The notes under the pieces were generated by a model. That model saw only the letters and a program-made list of their open reading frames with translations, searched no databases and was not told where the DNA came from. From positions 304,798 through 368,797 of the forward strand of contig NZ_CAAHFG010000004.1 of the NCBI RefSeq assembly GCF_900890425.1: DNA of 64,000 bases. Direction: 5' to 3'. This DNA comes from Pontiella desulfatans (GTDB lineage: Bacteria; Verrucomicrobiota; Kiritimatiellia; Kiritimatiellales; Pontiellaceae). The position numbers were made by a program, and so were the translations under genes. Below are positions 9,485 through 18,150 of this stretch, piece by piece. Position 1 is the stretch's first letter. The number at the start of each line of letters is the position of its first letter.

Positions 9485-10810
9485 TCAACCTTCGAGTTTT
9501 CCCTGCATCTCTTCGAGTGAAACCCCCATCGTCTCCGGCACCATGACTTTGACCCATACCAGCTGCAGCACCATCATAAAGCAGAAAAACCCAAACACGG
9601 TTACGGGCGCAAAAGCTTCGACCATCTTCGGGAAGAAGAGCGTCAGCAGCGCGGCGAAAATCCAATGCGTAAAACTACCGAGCGCCTGGCCGGACGCGCG
9701 GTTACGGTTGGGAAATATTTCAGAAATAAACACCCAGATCACCGCGCCCTGCCCCACCGCATGCGCAGCGATAAAAGCAAAGATGCAAGCGGGCACAATC
9801 GCATAGGTTTCCGTGTGGAACGCCCAGGCGCAAAGACCGAGCGAAGCGATGTATCCGAACGAACCGATATAAAGCAGCGTCCGCCGACCCAACCGGTCGA
9901 TCAGCCAGAGCCCCACAAAGGTAAAGATCAGGTTGGTGACCCCGATACCGACCGACTGCAGTAACGCGGCGGATTCTTCGAGCCCGGTCATTTTAAAGAT
10001 ACGCGGGGCAAAGTAGAGAATCGCATTGATGCCGGACAGTTGATTGAAAAAGGCAATCAGGAAGGCCAGCGTGATCGGCTTCGCCAGCCGCCGGGTGAAA
10101 AATGTTGAGGCATGTTCAACATCCGTCACCGACGCCTCCACCTCGTCCGCCAAATCATTCAGGTCGCTTTCGGATGCATCCGGGTTGATGCGCCGGAATA
10201 CCTCGATGCCTCCTTCACGATCTTTTCCGTGTGTAATCAGCCAGCGCGGACTTTCGGGCAGACCGAAGCAGAGCACGGAATAGACCAACGCCGGGAAAGC
10301 CTCCACGCCGAGCATCCAGCGCCACGCATTCTCGCCGACTCCGCTGAGCAGCGCATTGGAAAGAAAGGCGACCAGGATACCGAAGACGATATTAAACTGG
10401 AACATGCCCGCCAGCTTGCCGCGATCCTTCGCCGGAGCAATCTCCGAAATATAGAGAGGTGCCGCCACGGTGGAAATACCGACGCCAAGTCCTCCGATAA
10501 ACCGCGCAATCATGAAGGAATAGACTTCCGGCGCATAGGCTGAGCCGACCGCCGAAACAAAATAGAGGACTCCGATCGAGAGCAGCGTTTTTCGGCGGCC
10601 CAGCTTTTCCGTCGGCCATCCTCCGGCCAGCGAACCGATCACCGTACCCCACAGCGCCATACTGATCGCCAGCCCGTGCAGTGTGACGTTCAATTCCCAC
10701 AAGGTTTGAATGGTCTGTTCCGCACCGGAAATCACCACCGTATCGAAACCGAAAAGAAAACCGGCCAAGGCGGAGGTCAACGCCCAGAAAAACAGTTTTT
10801 TATTATGCAT
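9485..10810 (-). CDS. MFS sugar porter (SP family), probable fructose/hexose importer
   Basis: A 441-residue sugar porter of the major facilitator superfamily with twelve predicted membrane segments. Diagnostic signatures are GFLFGFDTVVISGA in helix 1, GRRKTLL in the first cytoplasmic loop, ARFIGGLGVGIS, GLPESPRW after helix 6, DRLGRRTLL in the mirrored loop, and VPETMGVSLEEM at the C terminus. The start codon overlaps the end of the kinase gene by eight bases, which implies translational coupling. Lying between a PfkB kinase and two GH32 enzymes, it most likely brings in fructose or a short fructoside by proton symport for phosphorylation inside the cell. The substrate is inferred from context only. 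Confidence 0.92.
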   Translation of the reverse strand: MHNKKLFFWALTSALAGFLFGFDTVVISGAEQTIQTLWELNVTLHGLAISMALWGTVIGSLAGGWPTEKLGRRKTLLSIGVLYFVSAVGSAYAPEVYSFMIARFIGGLGVGISTVAAPLYISEIAPAKDRGKLAGMFQFNIVFGILVAFLSNALLSGVGENAWRWMLGVEAFPALVYSVLCFGLPESPRWLITHGKDREGGIEVFRRINPDASESDLNDLADEVEASVTDVEHASTFFTRRLAKPITLAFLIAFFNQLSGINAILYFAPRIFKMTGLEESAALLQSVGIGVTNLIFTFVGLWLIDRLGRRTLLYIGSFGYIASLGLCAWAFHTETYAIVPACIFAFIAAHAVGQGAVIWVFISEIFPNRNRASGQALGSFTHWIFAALLTLFFPKMVEAFAPVTVFGFFCFMMVLQLVWVKVMVPETMGVSLEEMQGKLEG

Positions 10811-11699
10811 AGTGAGCTTCGTTCAGATTATCAGTTAATTCAGGTGTAGCACTGTCCTGTCGACAGACGAATGAAGCAACCCGGTTGGCATACTCATTAA
10901 TTTCATTAAGCGGCCTGCAAGACAGCAACCCCATGCAGAGCGTTGCAGTAAAGGCATCCCCCGCGCCCACACTATTAATCGCCTCGCCCGGACATCCGGG
11001 ATGATCATCGCTTTCATCCGGCGTCACCAACAGACTCCCATCAGCGCCGCGAGTGTAGGCAATCAATTGCAGATCAAAACGCTCAAGCAACCCATGGAGC
11101 TGAGCCTGAACCGGACCGGAGATCCCGAACATTCCGGCAACCAACGGTAGTTCCTCATCGCTTAATTTAAGGACATTGCTCAGCCTCAGCGATTCCTCGA
11201 TGATTTCTTTTGAGAAGAAGGTTTGCCGCAGATTTACATCAAATATCTTCAGGGCATCCGTCGGCGTTGCCCGCACAAAAGTTAAAATGGTTTTGCGCGA
11301 CACACCGTTGCGCTGTGCCAGAGAACCAAAACATAAGGCATCGGTTGTCTGCGCCAGTGTTTTAAGATTTCCAGACATTGGAATATAGTCCCATGCCACT
11401 TGTTCTTTGATTTTATATTTTGGTTTCCCGCAATCATCCAGTTCCACCTGTACAGCTCCGGTTGGACGGGTTGCATCTTCTGCCACAAACCGATCAGTCA
11501 ACTGCCTGGAACCTATCACCTCGCGGATTTCTACACCGAATTCATCCCCACCAACGGCACTGACCGGATAGGCCTCCGCTCCCAGCTGACGGCAGTGATA
11601 ACAAAAATTTAAAGGAGCACCGCCGAGCCGTAACCCTGAAGGGAAAATATCCCACAGCAGCTCACCAATCCCCACTACGCGTTTTATTTCTTTACTCAT
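10803..11699 (-). CDS. PfkB-family carbohydrate kinase, probable fructokinase
   Basis: A 298-residue cytoplasmic sugar kinase of the PfkB/ribokinase family, which phosphorylates a sugar with ATP. The N-terminal signature is VGIGELLWDIFPSGLRLGGAPLNF, and the catalytic motif SVGAGDAFTATL near residue 250 supplies the Asp base and anion hole. Length is normal for the family. It is the first gene of the operon running to the two GH32 genes, and the LacI-type operator at 11753-11766 lies 54-67 bases upstream. With a sugar porter and GH32 enzymes next to it, fructose is the likely substrate, giving fructose phosphate for glycolysis. Other PfkB substrates cannot be excluded from sequence alone. Confidence 0.9.
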   Translation of the reverse strand: MSKEIKRVVGIGELLWDIFPSGLRLGGAPLNFCYHCRQLGAEAYPVSAVGGDEFGVEIREVIGSRQLTDRFVAEDATRPTGAVQVELDDCGKPKYKIKEQVAWDYIPMSGNLKTLAQTTDALCFGSLAQRNGVSRKTILTFVRATPTDALKIFDVNLRQTFFSKEIIEESLRLSNVLKLSDEELPLVAGMFGISGPVQAQLHGLLERFDLQLIAYTRGADGSLLVTPDESDDHPGCPGEAINSVGAGDAFTATLCMGLLSCRPLNEINEYANRVASFVCRQDSATPELTDNLNEAHYA

Positions 11700-11752
11700 A
11701 CATTACTCATACACTATTAAAACGCACCTTCGCACGCTGACATGCACACCCA

Positions 11753-11766
11753 TAAAACCGCTTGTT
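11753..11766 (+). promoter_or_regulatory. LacI-type operator, copy 2
   Basis: TAAAACCGCTTGTT matches the locus consensus WACAANCGYTTGCA in its core and one arm; the reverse strand reads AACAAGCGGTTTTA. It is the weakest of the five sites. It lies just after the end of the GH29 gene at 11776 and 54-67 bases upstream of the kinase start, so the fructose operon appears to have its own regulated promoter rather than relying only on read-through. Confidence 0.6.
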
Positions 11767-11775
11767 TTAATCCGT

Positions 11776-12945
11776 TCATTTTACTTTTTCCGGAACAGGA
11801 TGCACGACAGGAGGCCACCCTTTTGAGTCGATGAGCTGCGTTAATTCAACCAATCCCTGTTCTTCCTCAGGGTGGATAGAACCGTCGGGTCGCGGAGCAA
11901 TACTCATCAGCAGATTAGCCCCGCAATAACGTGAGTAGGTCAGCCAGAAGTAGGCATCCTCTCCTGAGATATATTTTGCTTCCGTATCCGTAATCCAGCC
12001 CAGGCACTCCGTATCCCAGTCGCGCCATTTTGCGTTCTGCATTGTGTTGCAGACTTCACGCAGCTTGAACTGATTGCACTCCTCCCACACATGTTGTTCC
12101 TGGGTTTCCCAGCGCTTGCGCCTTGCCTTAAAACGAACCTCCTGCCCTTCCGTCTGCATTTTGTAATCGAAGGGAAAAAAGAAAAACTCCGGCGAAAGGT
12201 AATCTTCAGAACATCCATGCTTCCCCAACTTAAAGGAAACCAGACAATGCGGCTGCAACTCTTTTATAAAGCGGTTGGTCTCCTCTTTCCCCCGGTCGCC
12301 ATCAAACCAGATTCCCGCGATATCGCCATAATTGGTCAGCACCTCTTTGATTGCCGCCAGATATTGTTCCCTGCCCTCCGATGCGGGGTCAGCATAATTC
12401 GGATTGAGGTACAGAAAAGGTGCCAGGTTGTACTTTCTGCAAGCCGCCACCATCTCAGCCACTAAATCCCGTCCGCACGGGGAACGGACGCTGTTGACCG
12501 TGAATACCTTGGAATCAAACAGGCAGTTGAAATGATGCGCAGTAAACGTCACATATTTCATTTTTGACTGCACAGCCAGTTGGCAGATTTTATCGGCATC
12601 AAAATTACCGGCTTCAAACTTGGTGAACAACAAGGCCTCTTTATCTTCAGCCGCTTCGTATGCTTCCCGCGAAATACCGGCATAAGCCAGAATGCGATCA
12701 TCGGCGTTACCGTGTCGCCATAGTTTGTAATCCCGCGAGCCGTGCTCCAGAACACTGACCGCATTATAATGCACAAACATCCCCATCTTCGCATCTTTGA
12801 ACCACAGGCGGGATGCTTCAATGGGGCTCTCCCTGTAAACCTCGCTGTACTCCTTCAACCAGTAAGGCGCTTCGCCAGCTTTAGCAAAACAGCTGAGAAA
12901 CAGCGCTGTAAAAATCAGTACCACAGAAGGACAACTTGATTTCAT
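11776..12945 (-). CDS. GH29-type alpha-L-fucosidase, short divergent form
   Basis: A 389-residue exported GH29-like enzyme with an N-terminal signal peptide (MKSSCPSVVLIFTALFLSCFAKAG). Family motifs are GMFVHYNAVSV near residue 55, TAHHFNCLFDSK near 145, GIWFDGD near 215 carrying the likely nucleophile Asp, and ANLLMSIAPRPDG near 350. The motif HWGLYS is replaced by HYNAVS and the usual HHDG by HHFN, so active-site residues for fucose recognition differ from the other GH29 copies here; the true substrate may not be plain alpha-fucose. Its ATG overlaps the stop of the preceding GH29 gene by four bases (ATGA), showing coupling. It is the last gene of the five-gene operon starting at 18056. Confidence 0.82.
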   Translation of the reverse strand: MKSSCPSVVLIFTALFLSCFAKAGEAPYWLKEYSEVYRESPIEASRLWFKDAKMGMFVHYNAVSVLEHGSRDYKLWRHGNADDRILAYAGISREAYEAAEDKEALLFTKFEAGNFDADKICQLAVQSKMKYVTFTAHHFNCLFDSKVFTVNSVRSPCGRDLVAEMVAACRKYNLAPFLYLNPNYADPASEGREQYLAAIKEVLTNYGDIAGIWFDGDRGKEETNRFIKELQPHCLVSFKLGKHGCSEDYLSPEFFFFPFDYKMQTEGQEVRFKARRKRWETQEQHVWEECNQFKLREVCNTMQNAKWRDWDTECLGWITDTEAKYISGEDAYFWLTYSRYCGANLLMSIAPRPDGSIHPEEEQGLVELTQLIDSKGWPPVVHPVPEKVK

Positions 12946-14057
12946 AAACGGGTCTCCTTCACCCCGGGTACTGCGGTAATCTGCGGAACTTTCTTTGCAA
13001 TGGGATTTTCCTGAATCAGCGTAGCTGTTTCCCTTAGAATGGCGATGGCTTCGGGCTGAATCTCGCCGTTTCCATCGGGTCCGACATTCAGCAGCAGGTT
13101 GCCGCCCTTCTCATTGATATCCTTCAGCTTGTTGTAAACCGTCGGAGCATCCTTCCATTCGTGATCATGTTTTTTGTAGCCCCACGATTTGTTCATGGTG
13201 TAGCACCCTTCCCAATGCTTCGGAAATGCCGCTTCAAAGTGCTTCTGCTCCTGGGTCACAAAATCGAGTTCGAACTGGTCGCGCTTGGCCACGCGGTTAT
13301 TGACGATGATGTCGGGGGCGGCCTCGCGTATGGCATCATAAAGCTGGAGGCCGTCTTCCATCGTCCACCAGTCAACCCAGTCACCATCAAACCACAACAT
13401 GGCCGGTTCATACTTGCTGATCAGTTCCATGATCTGGCTGGTCTGATAGTCGATATATTCCTGTTTCCGACCGTCGTGCATCACCGTCTGCCCCCAGCGT
13501 TTAAATGGATGCTTCCCGTTCATCGATGGTTGTTGCGCCGGATGGTTCCAGTCGATGATGCTGTAGTAGAGGCCAAAGCGGATGCCGTGCTTTTTGCACG
13601 CCTTGCTCAATTCGGCGAGCAGGTCCCGCCCCTTCAAGGCGCTGCCTGCAACATCGAATTCGGTGTAGGCACTGTCCCACAGGCAAAAGCCTTCATGGTG
13701 CTTGGAGGTGATGACCAGATAGGTCATGCCCGCATCCTTTGCCGTGCGGGCGATGAAATCAGCGTTGAATCCGGCCGGGTTGAAGGCGTCGATGATTTTA
13801 GCGTACTCGTCGCGCGGGATGTCGGCACTCGCCTGGATCCATTCGGCATACCAGTCCACCTGTTCGCCCTTCCATTCGCCGCCCAAATGGGAATAGAGAC
13901 CGAAGTGGATAAACATGCCGTACTGCGACTGCGCAAACCACTCCATGCGGGCGTTATACGCTTCAAGCGGAGTTTTCGGGGAGGGCTCCATATGAACGCA
14001 GGCTGAAAGCAGACAGGCAACAAGGGAGAGAGTCAGTATGTGATGGTATGTTTTCAT
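12942..14057 (-). CDS. GH29-type alpha-L-fucosidase, lipoprotein
   Basis: A 371-residue GH29 enzyme predicted to be membrane anchored: the signal peptide ends in a lipobox (LLSAC, Cys near residue 20). Motifs are in good order: GMFIHFGLYS, SKHHEGFCLWDS near residue 115, AMLWFDGDWVDWW near 225 with the nucleophile Asp, NKSWGY, and GNLLLNVGPDGNG near 340. There is no long C-terminal beta-sandwich, so this is nearly the bare catalytic barrel. It is seven bases downstream of the GH29 gene at 14064 and overlaps the next GH29 by four bases. A lipoprotein fucosidase beside soluble exported ones suggests division of labour between cell surface and periplasm; that is inference. Confidence 0.9.
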   Translation of the reverse strand: MKTYHHILTLSLVACLLSACVHMEPSPKTPLEAYNARMEWFAQSQYGMFIHFGLYSHLGGEWKGEQVDWYAEWIQASADIPRDEYAKIIDAFNPAGFNADFIARTAKDAGMTYLVITSKHHEGFCLWDSAYTEFDVAGSALKGRDLLAELSKACKKHGIRFGLYYSIIDWNHPAQQPSMNGKHPFKRWGQTVMHDGRKQEYIDYQTSQIMELISKYEPAMLWFDGDWVDWWTMEDGLQLYDAIREAAPDIIVNNRVAKRDQFELDFVTQEQKHFEAAFPKHWEGCYTMNKSWGYKKHDHEWKDAPTVYNKLKDINEKGGNLLLNVGPDGNGEIQPEAIAILRETATLIQENPIAKKVPQITAVPGVKETRL

Positions 14058-14063
14058 TTCATT

Positions 14064-15515
14064 TTACCTTTTGTTATCTATGTCCAATTTCATCTCCAGA
14101 CAGAGTACCGTGGCGAGATCATCCAGCGGCTCCGGCGGAAGATCGACGACGAGCGTTCCGTTTTTTAGATCGAAGGAAATTTCGGTCTCGCGGTCGGCCA
14201 GCAGATAGGCCTTCCCGATGCCGCCCTCGAACCCGTCTATTTTGAAATCGCCTTCCGGCCAGTTGAACAGGTGGATATACATTGTTCCGGCCTTTTGCGT
14301 CGCCAGCCAATGGTAGTCCATTTCCAGCTCAACCTTTCTGGCCCGGGCGCCGGTCTTCCGGGCTTTTTCCTCCTGTGCGCGCTGGCGAGCAAGGGAAGCA
14401 GGATCCACTTCGCCATAGCCACTCAGCGCGCTTGGTTCCGCGCCGTAAATCGCTTCACCGTTGATGCCCAGCCATTCACCCACACGGGTCAGAATATCCA
14501 CCGTCTCTTCCGGAATAGTGCCATCGGGCCGCGGGCCGACATTGAGCAGATAGGTGCCGCCCTTGCCGACAATATCCACCAGTTGCTGAACCACTTTTTC
14601 CGGCGTCTTCCAGGCCGTATCCTTACTGTTATAGCCCCAGGATTGATTCAGGGTCATCGCGGTTTCCCAATACGGCCACGGGCTGGCGGCAGGAATCGTC
14701 CGGTCCCGATAGGAAAGATAGTCGACCCCCATTTCCCGCAGCTCATCGCGCTGTTCGCGGGAGAGCCCTTCAATCTCCATGCCATGATACATCAGGCGGC
14801 TGTTGATGAGGGTTTCCGGTTTGCGCACCCGCACGAAGCGAACAATTTCATGGCCCAACGGCGCATCCATCTGCCACGGGGTATCGAACCATAAAATCGC
14901 CGGCTCATACCGCTCCAGCAATTTCCCGATCTGCGGTAACGCAACGGTGTCGAGATAGGTGCGGAAATCGCCCGCCTGCGCGGCATCCCAGCTTTCCCCT
15001 TTGTGGATTGCTCCGCCGGGATGTGTCCAATCCTGCACGTGGGAATAATAGATGCCCAGCTTGAGGCCGTGCTTGTTGCAGGCGGCTTTGAGTTCGGCCA
15101 GCACATCCCGCCCGAACGGTGTGGAGTCCACCACATTAAAATCGCTGGCCTCCGTCCTGAACAGAGCAAAGCCGTCATGGTGTTTGCCGGTGAAAACGAC
15201 ATATTTCATGCCCGCCGCTTTCGCCAGTCCCATCCATTCATCGGCGTTAAAACCAACGGGATTGAAGGTATCCACCAGCTTTTTGTATTCCGCGACCGGC
15301 ATTTTATCCCGGAACAAAACCCACTCGCCGCGTTCCAGCTGCGAGCTGATGCCCCAATGAATGAACATGGCAAATTTGGCCTCATCGAGCCAGGCGCCCC
15401 GGTCGGTTTCCAAGGGTTGGAAATCCGGGCGCAGATCATTCGTCCTGGCCAGCGGGCTTAATGCACATAGGCCGCAGGCCAACAAAACAGATCCGAGATT
15501 AGGCTTCATGCTCAC
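14064..15515 (-). CDS. GH29-type alpha-L-fucosidase with C-terminal domain
   Basis: A 483-residue exported GH29 enzyme. The start is either GTG at 15515, which has AAAGG at suitable distance, or ATG at 15509; both precede the signal peptide MKPNLGSVLLACGLCALSPLA. Motifs are AMFIHWGISS near residue 50, FTGKHHDGFALF near 110, AILWFDTPW near 215 with the nucleophile Asp, LNQSWGY, and GTYLLNVGPRPDG near 310. Residues about 370-483 form a beta-sandwich-like tail (YHWLATQKAGTMYIHLFNWP). It lies between the SGNH hydrolase and the lipoprotein GH29 with six-base gaps, so the three are certainly co-transcribed. It belongs to a different GH29 sub-lineage from its operon neighbours, to judge by motif wording. 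Confidence 0.9.
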   Translation of the reverse strand: MSMKPNLGSVLLACGLCALSPLARTNDLRPDFQPLETDRGAWLDEAKFAMFIHWGISSQLERGEWVLFRDKMPVAEYKKLVDTFNPVGFNADEWMGLAKAAGMKYVVFTGKHHDGFALFRTEASDFNVVDSTPFGRDVLAELKAACNKHGLKLGIYYSHVQDWTHPGGAIHKGESWDAAQAGDFRTYLDTVALPQIGKLLERYEPAILWFDTPWQMDAPLGHEIVRFVRVRKPETLINSRLMYHGMEIEGLSREQRDELREMGVDYLSYRDRTIPAASPWPYWETAMTLNQSWGYNSKDTAWKTPEKVVQQLVDIVGKGGTYLLNVGPRPDGTIPEETVDILTRVGEWLGINGEAIYGAEPSALSGYGEVDPASLARQRAQEEKARKTGARARKVELEMDYHWLATQKAGTMYIHLFNWPEGDFKIDGFEGGIGKAYLLADRETEISFDLKNGTLVVDLPPEPLDDLATVLCLEMKLDIDNKR

Positions 15516-15521
15516 AGCTTT

Positions 15522-16919
15522 CTACCTTTCCCTCAAGCTCAGTTCAATCCGGTGCGTCCCGGGCCGGGCGGCGGCATAGATTTTTTCCACCATGGATTCC
15601 ACCTTTTCAAGCTGCTCGTCATATCCCTCAATCCAGTCGGCATATTCCTGTAGTGCGCGCTGCTGATAGATCGCCTTTTCCCCCGCAATCACGTCATCAA
15701 TCACCGCCTTGCAGGCCACAATATCATCGGAGTCATATCCTTTTCGCTTGAGGTATTTGCAACTGAACATGACCCCCCGCAATGTGTTCGCCAGCTCGGC
15801 GCGCTCTTCGCAAAGCCGCAGCACCTCATGAGCCTGCAGCATCTGCGGAGCCTGTTCCAGCAGAGCCATGTTAATTCCGGCCTCCAGTTCAGCCGCCGAA
15901 TATTCACCGACGGAAACCCCGTCCATGTTTAAAACGTAGGCTCCTGTTTTCAGGCCGCGCACAGCCAGCCGTTCCCGGTTAAATTCCGACTCAAACTCAA
16001 TCAGGTGCGCCGCCGCCTGATAGGCCGAACGCGGAAACGGAAGTGCATTCGCTTTGTAATCGAACGAAATCTGATCGCCTGATGTTTTCAGGTTCGAAGC
16101 CGTGCAGTTATTCGCATCAACAACCTGAGGCGACCGGGCATCAACCGTCAGCTCCGCAACCGAGCTTTCCAAACCCTGGAACTTTAGAAAGAGCCAGGCC
16201 ATCACCATGTGCCCCTCCTCCTGCGGGTGGACCCGATCTTTTCCGCAGATGGAAAACGCGGGATCATCCTTTTGCTGTCGGGCATTAAGCTCCAGCATCG
16301 GCGTGTTAAAGTCGCAAACGGAAAAACCGCGCACGGCGGCTTCGACATCCACGACACCGCGCCCCATCGCAACAATCGCATCGTTCTTTCCAATGCCGAA
16401 CTGCAGCAATGCCGGCTTCTTCGGGTTCACCTGCGTCTGGTCGTAGGGTGAAGATTTGATCGGCGTAATCCGGTCAACTCCCAGAGCTTCCAGATTGTCG
16501 AGCATCTGTCCGTAACTGTTTTTATAGTACCCGAAGCGTTTGGCATTTTCCGCCTCCAGCTCGTCCTTCGTTTTTGCCGAAAGGAAGTGCCCGGTGCCGG
16601 CATCGTTCATCCCCAGCATGATGGTTGCCGCCGTCGGGCGGACGCTCCGCACATCACGTGCCCATATCGCAGACCCACTTGGGTCGGAGCGCTCGGCGCC
16701 GCCCTTTGCGATATCCCCGCTGATGCCGAGATTAAAGCACTGCACATTTCGGTCCGGGAAGCGGGTGGCATAAAACGCCTGAATCAGAGTGTGATAACTC
16801 CCCTCATGCGTAATGCTGTCGCCGATAAACGCCACGCGCTCGTTCGGCCTGAATGCTTCCGCACAGGCCACCCCTTGCAGCAGCCACAGGGCGATAAACC
16901 CTAAAATCCATTTTTTCAT
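15522..16919 (-). CDS. Exported SGNH/GDSL-type hydrolase, probable carbohydrate esterase
   Basis: A 465-residue exported hydrolase with signal peptide MKKWILGFIALWLLQGVACA. The SGNH blocks are complete: VAFIGDSITHEGSY (Ser nucleophile near residue 35), LGISGD (Gly), IMLGMNDAG (Asn) and DRVHPQEEGH (Asp-His near residue 230). This family removes acetyl or other acyl groups; in a fucosidase and sulfatase locus a glycan deacetylase role is plausible. The C-terminal 200 residues are helical and longer than in simple SGNH esterases, and I do not recognise that part. It lies three bases from the beta-propeller gene and six from the GH29 gene, inside the five-gene operon. Confidence 0.85.
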   Translation of the reverse strand: MKKWILGFIALWLLQGVACAEAFRPNERVAFIGDSITHEGSYHTLIQAFYATRFPDRNVQCFNLGISGDIAKGGAERSDPSGSAIWARDVRSVRPTAATIMLGMNDAGTGHFLSAKTKDELEAENAKRFGYYKNSYGQMLDNLEALGVDRITPIKSSPYDQTQVNPKKPALLQFGIGKNDAIVAMGRGVVDVEAAVRGFSVCDFNTPMLELNARQQKDDPAFSICGKDRVHPQEEGHMVMAWLFLKFQGLESSVAELTVDARSPQVVDANNCTASNLKTSGDQISFDYKANALPFPRSAYQAAAHLIEFESEFNRERLAVRGLKTGAYVLNMDGVSVGEYSAAELEAGINMALLEQAPQMLQAHEVLRLCEERAELANTLRGVMFSCKYLKRKGYDSDDIVACKAVIDDVIAGEKAIYQQRALQEYADWIEGYDEQLEKVESMVEKIYAAARPGTHRIELSLRER

Positions 16920-16922
16920 AAT

Positions 16923-18056
16923 CTACTCTGCTCCAATTACCAGCTTTGCGCCGATAATGTCATTGTTATTCACGTCCTTGCGGTAGCCCTCTGACTGGTA
17001 CGCCCACCGGGAACTCACACCCCACAGCTCTGTTGCATCGGGTCTGGACGGATCTCCGCCATAAAGGGGATTGTTGGGCAGCCAGAAACTCGACCAGTTC
17101 ATGTCTTCGGCCATTCCGGATCCTCTCCCAAACTTCTTGATGAGCGTGAACGTGAATCCGTCTTCGGTCCAATAGAACGCATGCTTGTGGTAATTCATGT
17201 AGATCAAGCCGTTCTTGTATTTCACCAGATTGGCGGAATGGCCACCCATCAGGGGATTGCCCTTATATTTGGTATAGGGCCCAAGCAGGTTGTCCGAAGT
17301 GGCCACCCCGTTCAGGGTCTTGGTGCTGGCGAGCCCTTTGCCCTTGTAGTACATGAACCATTTTCCATTGAAATACTCGATGCGGGGATTGGCAACAAAC
17401 AGATGATCCCAGGCCTCGGGATCGTCTATCTCCGGAACCAGCAGCAGCCCTTCGTGGGCATACGTCCACGGACCTTCCGGTTGCTCTGCAACCAGCGCAG
17501 CAATCCCGCAACGCCGCTGGCGATAATCTTTTGCGTTCGAAGTCATGGGTTCATAGAAGAGATAAAACCTGCCGTCATGTTTAATGACATCCGGGGCGAG
17601 CCGTTCCGCGTCGTCGATCGTTCCCGCCTTACCCAATGGAAGCTTACCTCGATCAAACCACAGTTTGCCGTTCTTCGAGTTCATATAGGTGGTAACACTC
17701 TCTACCTTTTTGGTTTTTCCGGTTCCGGCCGTCGGAACAGATCCTTGCGGAATATCGATGATCCACATGTGGTACATGCCGTTATGAAAGATAATTTTTG
17801 AAGGACTCTCCTGCCAGTCCCCCATCTCATAATCATCGCTCATGACCTCGATATAATCATGCTCCAACCTGATGTTCTTGAGTTCCGGCGGCATTCGCTC
17901 AGCAACCTCCGGATCCGCCTTGGAAAGCAAGGGGGCCACTTTGTTCTTCGAATTCAGCCCGTCATTATCGCCCCCACCTACGTCCTCATCCACCCCATAT
18001 GCCCCCAGACCCGAGAGGATAAGGGCTGCCATTAGATAGTTCTGCATACTTTTCAT
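16923..18056 (-). CDS. Exported five-bladed beta-propeller protein, GH43/GH117-like
   Basis: A 377-residue exported protein with a signal peptide (MKSMQNYLMAALILSGLGAYG). Repeated blades can be seen: SPSKIIFHNGMYHMWII near residue 85, LAPDVIKHDGRFYLFYEPM near 155, NPRIEYFNGKWFMYYKGKG near 225 and SANLVKYKNGLIYMNYHKH near 275. The pattern of a hydrophobic strand, (H/Y/F)(N/D)G and an aromatic strand is typical of the GH43/GH62/GH117 propeller hydrolases and some related families. Which one it belongs to, and so the linkage cut, is not decidable by eye. It is the first gene of the five-gene operon, and the operator at 18106-18119 lies 50 bases upstream. The stretch GGGDNDGLNSKN after the signal may be a linker. 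Confidence 0.75.
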   Translation of the reverse strand: MKSMQNYLMAALILSGLGAYGVDEDVGGGDNDGLNSKNKVAPLLSKADPEVAERMPPELKNIRLEHDYIEVMSDDYEMGDWQESPSKIIFHNGMYHMWIIDIPQGSVPTAGTGKTKKVESVTTYMNSKNGKLWFDRGKLPLGKAGTIDDAERLAPDVIKHDGRFYLFYEPMTSNAKDYRQRRCGIAALVAEQPEGPWTYAHEGLLLVPEIDDPEAWDHLFVANPRIEYFNGKWFMYYKGKGLASTKTLNGVATSDNLLGPYTKYKGNPLMGGHSANLVKYKNGLIYMNYHKHAFYWTEDGFTFTLIKKFGRGSGMAEDMNWSSFWLPNNPLYGGDPSRPDATELWGVSSRWAYQSEGYRKDVNNNDIIGAKLVIGAE

Positions 18057-18105
18057 AGTGTCTCTTCTGTAATGTTTTCGGAATATATCTCAGAAAAATA
18101 ATTCA

Positions 18106-18119
18106 TACAAGCGTTTGCA
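18106..18119 (+). promoter_or_regulatory. LacI-type operator, copy 3, in a divergent promoter region
   Basis: TACAAGCGTTTGCA fits the locus consensus WACAANCGYTTGCA. It lies between the divergent genes at 18056 (minus) and 18151 (plus), 50-63 bases upstream of the first and 32-45 upstream of the second, so one bound repressor could shut both. The site argues that translation of the plus-strand gene starts at ATG 18151, not at the earlier frame start at 18115 that would lie inside the operator. Confidence 0.75.
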
Positions 18120-18150
18120 TTTTAATTTATTCGTGCTACTCTGTAGCACT